Positions 58,658-64,000 of a stretch of DNA of 64,000 nt are shown piece after piece. Every line of letters starts with the position of its first letter. Positions within the stretch are counted from its first letter, which is position 1. The stretch lies in contig MLAK01001382.1 in NCBI GenBank assembly GCA_001839685.1, positions 49,460-113,459 on the forward strand. Reading direction: 5' to 3'. Under the pieces are notes generated by a model, which ran no database searches, had not been told where the DNA came from, and saw only the letters and a list, made by a program, of their open reading frames with translations. Made by a program: the position numbers and the translations under genes. Source of the stretch: Tritrichomonas foetus (lineage: Eukaryota > Parabasalia > Tritrichomonadida > Tritrichomonadidae).

Positions 58658-60953
58658 CCAAAAGTTCTAAACATTCACGAAGTGAGAAAGAATTCGGCAA
58701 GGGCGAGTTAGAAACAGATTCAATAGTATTAATTACATTTCCGAATGATGACCAATCAAATTTGGTTTTATCTTTCATAGCTTCCGGATTAAACTTTGCA
58801 TCAATTCTTCTTCGTGTCGCAATGTTAATATTTGGATCTCTTTCAAATGCCACTTTCGTTTCGTAACTTCGTGCAGCAACTTTGGTAACAATGTCAGGAA
58901 TATTTCTCCGCTGATTAGATTCGTCTTCGAGAAGTGTCAGTGATGATGCCAAATGATTTAATATGTATCTAGCATGATTACTGGTGATATCTCCACATGT
59001 TGGAGTAAACATTGGAGCAAATCTTTCTTCACATGTTGTTTGAATCTCTTCGTCAGTTGGATCGTCAGAAGGAAGTTCAACCAAATAAAACGCATCAATT
59101 TCCTTTTGCATTATATGCCCACAACATACTATTGTAGATAAAGCACGAACTTGAGCGAAAAGAGATGTGTTGTTTGTAACATAATTTGTGGGGAGCTCAA
59201 AAACAATCATTTTATGATCTTGTGATGTTGGTGTCAAATCTGTGATCCATTTCAAATCAATTGAATTATGACTATGCTCTGCAAATATGATTTGCATTGG
59301 ACGATTTAATTTCATCGAAATAGCTTTAGTGACATCTTCAATTGAGTTGGGATTAGGTAATTTCAATTGCATTCTTACGCGTGGTGATTTCACATCCCAA
59401 GGAACGAATAAAAACGGTCTTGTTCGTTGTTCTTGAATTGGCAATGGTAGTGATAAAGAACTAAATGGATCATAAATCGTATTACATTGGCGACAATTCG
59501 GACAAGTTAAATTTATTTTATACATTCCATAAATATTTTTTGTAATAATTGAATCATTTTGCGACAAATAGGTATTCCAAGCCATTTCATGTGTCACTGA
59601 TTGTCTAAAATTAGTATTACCGGAATTTGAATGAATTCTTGGTCGTTTGATGAAATGATTGTTATTTTTTAGAAAAACACCTGGAACTGAGTCAAATATT
59701 GGTTCAGTTAATTCTTTGTTCATATTATTTAAATCTTCATGTAATTTATCAAGTAATATTGTTAGCAACTCATGAGCATCCTGTTGAATAGAAGTCGCAA
59801 ATTGTGGAGCAAATTCACCAATCACACCTTTGACAAAACGGGGAGAAACACTCGGAATTCCTTCTGTCCAAAGCAAATTCATAATATCAGCAAAAGCTTC
59901 AACCAATTGTCCTTTTGTGCCATTTGGATTATCAAGAATAATATCATCTTTCCATATTTGTGCGTTGTTATTAAAATAATCAACTAATAGTTTAGTATGT
60001 ACCAAACATTGTAGAGCTGATGAAAGATAACATGTATTATTAATATTTTCAATGCCGTGTAATCCAGGAGAGCATGGGTCCATAATTTTCCAGTAATTTC
60101 TATCTTTCGATTTCGAGATAATTGGCCATGATCCATCGTCATTCATTTCTTCAGGTAATAATGAATAAGCCCAATTATTAGAATTCGGGTTATTCTTGCT
60201 GGAATGACCTGAATTCTTGTTAGAATTCAGAACAAATAATTTATCATCAAAATTATTTTCTTTTGGATAACTTTTTTTATTTTTAATAATTCTATCATCA
60301 TCATCATTATCGATAACTTTCGACTTTTGGTTTATATTTGACGTTCCAAATGAATAGTAAGCTAATATATTGCTACAATCCAATTCTGTTTGTCGAATTT
60401 TCAATGGATAATCACATAATCTTGTTCGATTTTCAGAAACTTTAAAAAATTCACAAGCTTCTTTTTTTAATATTTCAATCGGACGAAATAGAGAAAATTC
60501 GAATGGCTTTTTCCGACCTTGGAAGTAGATTTCGAATATTGGAGTATGAATTATGACTTCACACTTGTCATAAATTGAATTATATTCGACATTACATTTT
60601 ATTTTAGGTCCGCCTCCATACCAACTATGTAACTGATTGTAAACAGCTTCGGTTAATATTTCATAGTCTATTCCTTCTCTTGCATTCATTCGAACTTGAC
60701 CATCAATGATTAAATCTTCATTATTTATTTCGCCGACGTTAATGCGAGTTGGTGGTGAAGTTTCGAATCCAACAGAATCTCTCCATCTTTTCATCCATGA
60801 TGCAGAAATGAGGCAAGCTGGAGAATATACATTTAAATGAGTTGTTCTCATTAGATTTTGAATTTGACTGCGCATATCTTCAGTATTTGGAACTCTGGAA
60901 GTCGCTAAATTCATCAATGCTTTTTTGAAGCTTTCAATTTTTTCACCAACCAT
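58650..60953 (-). CDS. USP4/USP15-like deubiquitinase, N-terminal part (DUSP-like domain and Cys box), ends at a frameshift
   Basis: These 767 residues start at the first ATG. An N-terminal DUSP-like domain (about 40-140) and a ubiquitin-like stretch (about 150-210, ending LAYYSFG) precede the USP core. The Cys box is GIENINNTCYLSSALQCLVHT with catalytic Cys308. QQDAHELLTILLDKLHEDL and the first Cys pair of the finger (LTCPNCRQCNTIYDPFSSLSLPLP) follow. The order DUSP-UBL-USP marks the USP4/11/15 group, which removes ubiquitin from substrates. The frame ends ...SLRECLELLDE then TGA, in the middle of the conserved 'LxxCLxLF..xE.L....W.C..C' stretch. The next residues of that stretch continue in the +1 frame (58145-58657). 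One gene broken or recoded at about 58650-58660. Confidence 0.85.
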   Translation of the reverse strand: MVGEKIESFKKALMNLATSRVPNTEDMRSQIQNLMRTTHLNVYSPACLISASWMKRWRDSVGFETSPPTRINVGEINNEDLIIDGQVRMNAREGIDYEILTEAVYNQLHSWYGGGPKIKCNVEYNSIYDKCEVIIHTPIFEIYFQGRKKPFEFSLFRPIEILKKEACEFFKVSENRTRLCDYPLKIRQTELDCSNILAYYSFGTSNINQKSKVIDNDDDDRIIKNKKSYPKENNFDDKLFVLNSNKNSGHSSKNNPNSNNWAYSLLPEEMNDDGSWPIISKSKDRNYWKIMDPCSPGLHGIENINNTCYLSSALQCLVHTKLLVDYFNNNAQIWKDDIILDNPNGTKGQLVEAFADIMNLLWTEGIPSVSPRFVKGVIGEFAPQFATSIQQDAHELLTILLDKLHEDLNNMNKELTEPIFDSVPGVFLKNNNHFIKRPRIHSNSGNTNFRQSVTHEMAWNTYLSQNDSIITKNIYGMYKINLTCPNCRQCNTIYDPFSSLSLPLPIQEQRTRPFLFVPWDVKSPRVRMQLKLPNPNSIEDVTKAISMKLNRPMQIIFAEHSHNSIDLKWITDLTPTSQDHKMIVFELPTNYVTNNTSLFAQVRALSTIVCCGHIMQKEIDAFYLVELPSDDPTDEEIQTTCEERFAPMFTPTCGDITSNHARYILNHLASSLTLLEDESNQRRNIPDIVTKVAARSYETKVAFERDPNINIATRRRIDAKFNPEAMKDKTKFDWSSFGNVINTIESVSNSPLPNSFSLRECLELLDE

Positions 60954-62392
60954 TGGAAAATTCTATGTTTTTTCGAAATATTTTCTATGAGGCCAATAGT
61001 CGAGAAAAAATTATATTGATCAAGAAAGATACTATTTTACTTCCCTATATCTGAAAAGATGTAGAATTTCATACTGTTCTCTGAAAATGCCGTTTTTCTG
61101 TCTGTTTGCAATTGAAAGTTTTTTTTCCAAAGAAATATTCAATTATTTTTTCTGTGTATATTCAAAAAACTTAGGAAGTAATTCTTATTATTCAAGCTGA
61201 TTTCTTCCCGATTTCCTGATCATATAAAGTAATGCAATTGTATTAATAGAACAGTCATCTTCCTGAACCATTTATTATTGATCATCTAAAATGTGAAGAT
61301 TTGTGTTTTGAACCCTTTGGAATTTCATGACACAAAGCTTGCAATTTCTCCCGATTTAGCTCAGGGAAATGATTTTTTTCCCCCGAGTAAATTTCAATGC
61401 CAGAAAGAATGTATAATTGTGTTAATAATTGATTGAAATTACAAAAAATTTGACATAATTTCATAAATCTTTTAAGTTGAAATAATTTATATGCAAATTT
61501 AATTATAAAATGTTCAGAAAATATTTCTAAAGGTTTTCTCACAAATAATTTTTTCCCAGAAATCCTTCTTTGAAAAAATCTTATTTTATCCAAATTTTTC
61601 AAAATGCTTATGAAAATTGAATATGAATATTGAAAAAATTCAATTGGTATTTTCACAGAAATTGGATGAAAATGATTGAAATTATCTTTCCCCAGCAGTT
61701 TTTAGAATTTTGTGTTCCATATCCTAAAACATCTCTCTACCAAATAATTTCTCCTAACATGCGATACATAATACGGAAGATGAATGAGAATAGTATTTAA
61801 TTTTGAAATAGTGAAAAGATTCACAATTTCAATTGAAATTAATCGACTCTCATTCAAAAGTGAGTGACAATACAGGAATCACTCACTTTTTCGGAGGGAA
61901 TCTTAGGTAAAATATTTTCAAGTATAATACCGATTGCCATTCACAAAATCATGAAAAATTGCAAATTCACTAAATATATTTAATCTTTTTCAATCAAATT
62001 ATTTTTTCAAAATAAAAGACCTAATTATCCGATTTTGATGTATAATATTAATTACATTCATCAAATACCATTTATTTAATTTATATTTCAGATAAATTTA
62101 AGATATAGTTGCTTTTCTTTAAAAATTGTTAATTAAATTAATTTTATATACTTTGAAGTGTAATACACTTAGATTATCCATAATTTTCTTTTCTCTCAAC
62201 GCAGATTTTTAATATTTAGAACACAAAAGACACCTTTAGAAATGATACAATATATAATATCAATCTTTTAACTTGAAAACATTATCAATTCAAGTTCATA
62301 AATACCGAAAAAAGTAATAATAATAAAAGTTATTTTCAAGGATTTTTTAATTTTATTTACACATAAAAACATTTATAAATTATTAATTAGTA
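60954..62392. other. Intergenic spacer, about 1.44 kb, with a perfect 12-bp hairpin
   Basis: The longest gene-free stretch of the window. It contains the inverted repeat at 61856-61890. A 124-codon open frame on the minus strand (61282-61656) begins with GTG and has no family resemblance, so I leave it out. No tRNA or other RNA gene is recognised. Confidence 0.55.
61856..61890. repeat. Perfect 12-bp inverted repeat, 11-base loop
   Basis: AAAAGTGAGTGA (61856-61867) and TCACTCACTTTT (61879-61890) are exact reverse complements around CAATACAGGAA. Each arm contains TCACT on one strand, the Inr core, so the element could also be two facing initiator-like sites. Function unknown. Confidence 0.85.
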
Positions 62393-64000
62393 TCAATACT
62401 TATTTGATCGAATATCATTAACAATATTACTGATTGAATATTCTTCGTCGATTTTTCGCCATGTTCGACTATGATGAAGTTGAATCTCCTTCATTTCTGG
62501 AAAAACAATGTCTTCACCTTCATCGATGTGGTTATTATTTATAGTTTCGAATATTCTTGGATCTTTAATAATCTTTGCAGTTTTGGCATATTCTTTGCTT
62601 TGTTTGTGTTTTGGGCTTTTATCTCTATTTGTTTCTCTATGGTTTGTTTTTCTTTGATTTGCAGTTTTAGTAAAGCTTCGAACCTTTTCTTTCGGTGTCA
62701 TTTTGTCTGAATCAGAAAATGAAGCTGAATCAGAGTCATAGTCAAAAATAATTTTTTTAGTTGGAGATTCCTTGTGCTTTGAAGATGAAGGCTTGGAATT
62801 CTTATTATAATGAAGAGTTTTTGAAATAGCATCAATTTCTGGTGTTTTCAATGAAGATCTTTTTGAAGGTGATGGAGTTAGTTGAATTTTTTGATCTATA
62901 TTTTCGGGTGAAAGTTTTGGAGACTCTCTTCTTTTTGATGAAGAATATGTGGAAGTTGGGGAATTTTTATTTAATGATTTTGGTGGCTGTGTTTGTGGTG
63001 AAGAAGATTTTGGAGAAGAAGAACGTTTTGTAGTTGTTGGAGAAGAATTTGAAGATTTTTTGGTTTGTGATTCGGTCTGTTTTGAATGGTCATTATGTGG
63101 TTTTGATGAATCCTTATGTCGATTATGTGAATCTTTTTGCTTTGTTGGAGATTCTTTATTCTTTGTGGGCGATTCGGTTGGACTTGTTGGGGAATTCAAT
63201 GGTTTTTTGGAAATTGATTGTTTTGGTGACCTTCTTGGTGATTTGCATTTTTTGACTATTTTTCGAACTTTTCTCCCCTTCGTTTTCTTTTGAGAATCTT
63301 TTTCGTTTTCGCCATCAATGATTGTTTCTGGTTCTGGGTTTTCATGATTTTCATAACTATCATTGTCATAATTATGTATCTTATCAGGCGTCTTAATGAG
63401 GTTGATATGATCTAAGGGATCACTCGTGTTTTTCATAGTAGAACCTTGCTCATTTTGATTCAATATATTTTGTTTTTCATCCGAAAATTCTATTACTAAT
63501 GAATCAATTGGTGAATTTACGGTTTTTGCACTTTTAACTTCTGATTTAATTATGTCATCCTCTTCTTTGTTTTCTACATTTTTGCTTTCATTTTCACTTC
63601 CATTCTTATTATTAGAATTTAGCTTCTCTGGTGAATCATCTTTGGACAAATTAATGGAATCCGAACTCTTATCTTGTTTTGACTCATGAAGGGATGTGTT
63701 AATTCTAGTTTCTTCACATTCTTCTTCCTCTCCAATGAAAATGTCTTTTGAACCATCTGAAGAATATGATATGCTGAGTTCGCTCTCTTCTTCAATTTTA
63801 ATATCATTATTGAATTTATTAAGTACAGATAAAACTTCCATGCCTTTATTGATGTCTTCTTTGCTTTTATGAGATTTTTCATTGTTTTCTTCCTCCTCTT
63901 TACTATTTTCTCCATCTTCATGTTCATTCTCTTCTCCATGGTTATCTTCTTCTTTATGTTTATTCGCTTCTTCATGTTTATCTTCGTCTTCATGTTTATT
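62393..64000 (-). CDS. Acidic, Ser/Pro/Lys-rich disordered protein, partial (5' end beyond the window)
   Basis: The frame that ends at 62393 is open to the right edge. The ATG at 63841 (MEVLSVLNKF) is followed upstream by 53 more sense codons with the same character (NKHEDEDKHEEANKHKEED...), so the real start lies outside. At least 535 residues are present. The edge region is an imperfect His/Glu/Asp repeat. The middle (about residues 240-420 from the edge) is full of SP, SPTK and KESPTK motifs (RRSPKQ, NSPTSPTESPTKNKESPTKQ), as in histone H1 tails or proline-directed kinase substrates. The end (EEYSISNIVNDIRSNKY) is more ordered-looking. There is no recognisable domain, signal peptide or membrane segment. 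A chromatin or cytoskeletal linker role is a guess. Confidence 0.7.
   Translation of the reverse strand, partial: NKHEDEDKHEEANKHKEEDNHGEENEHEDGENSKEEEENNEKSHKSKEDINKGMEVLSVLNKFNNDIKIEEESELSISYSSDGSKDIFIGEEEECEETRINTSLHESKQDKSSDSINLSKDDSPEKLNSNNKNGSENESKNVENKEEDDIIKSEVKSAKTVNSPIDSLVIEFSDEKQNILNQNEQGSTMKNTSDPLDHINLIKTPDKIHNYDNDSYENHENPEPETIIDGENEKDSQKKTKGRKVRKIVKKCKSPRRSPKQSISKKPLNSPTSPTESPTKNKESPTKQKDSHNRHKDSSKPHNDHSKQTESQTKKSSNSSPTTTKRSSSPKSSSPQTQPPKSLNKNSPTSTYSSSKRRESPKLSPENIDQKIQLTPSPSKRSSLKTPEIDAISKTLHYNKNSKPSSSKHKESPTKKIIFDYDSDSASFSDSDKMTPKEKVRSFTKTANQRKTNHRETNRDKSPKHKQSKEYAKTAKIIKDPRIFETINNNHIDEGEDIVFPEMKEIQLHHSRTWRKIDEEYSISNIVNDIRSNKY

Noticed and set aside
44234..60953. UAA/UAG reassigned to glutamine, as in hexamitid diplomonads
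   Set aside because: Frames of 3200, 2168 and 1237 codons contain no internal TAA or TAG, and all genes end in ordinary stops; a reassigned code would show many UAR codons.
61282..61656. 124-codon minus-strand open frame in the last large spacer
   Set aside because: It starts with GTG, the first ATG is in its second half, and there is no family resemblance. A decayed gene cannot be excluded.
63619..63993. Lys-rich 124-codon frame at the right edge
   Set aside because: It is a shifted-frame shadow of the acidic repeat that belongs to the partial gene ending at 62393.

Overview
The window looks like nuclear DNA of a parabasalid protist, most likely a trichomonad (Tritrichomonas/Trichomonas type). 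It is about 70% A+T. Very long uninterrupted reading frames, up to 3200 codons, are separated by roughly 0.3-1.4 kb of very AT-rich spacer on both strands, with no operons. The proteins are eukaryotic: HYDIN, kinesin, R2R3 Myb, importin-alpha, VPS15, NAP1/Hem, USP deubiquitinases, RCC1-like and protein kinases. Several starts lie within 25 nt of a TCA(C/T)(T/A) motif, which is the trichomonad initiator (Inr). The standard stop codons are used; the giant frames rule out UAR as a regular sense codon.

Layout. 0-3 kb: a small secreted protein and an importin-alpha-like protein, both minus. 3.9-13.5 kb: a giant HYDIN gene (minus), followed by a divergent upstream region that carries a decayed copy of its own 5' end. 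14.9-18.9 kb: two active-looking protein kinases (plus). 19.5-26 kb: a 2168-residue USP9X/USP34-like protein whose catalytic residues are gone. 26-35 kb (minus): an M3 thimet-type oligopeptidase, a secreted Lys/Glu-rich protein, a coiled-coil protein, and an M60/TCAF-like protein without HEXXH. 36-48 kb (plus): two unrecognised proteins, VPS15 with a broken catalytic loop, and a WDR11-like gene interrupted by an in-frame TAA. 48-61 kb (mostly minus): R2R3 Myb, a kinesin-2-type motor, NAP1/Hem interrupted by an in-frame TAG, an RCC1-like protein, an overlooked 54-codon gene (plus), and a USP4/USP15-like enzyme split by a +1 frameshift. 62.4 kb to the right edge: an acidic/Ser-Pro-Lys-rich disordered protein that runs off the window.

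Themes. HYDIN and kinesin point to flagella. NAP1 points to SCAR/WAVE-driven actin. VPS15 and WDR11 point to endosome, autophagy and TGN traffic. Two USP-fold proteins and several lost catalytic residues point to scaffolding pseudoenzymes. The most notable signal is that three conserved genes (WDR11-like, NAP1, USP) are each cut once, by TAA, TAG and a TGA/+1 shift, while homology continues on the far side. This could be recoding, gene decay, or assembly error; the sequence alone cannot decide.
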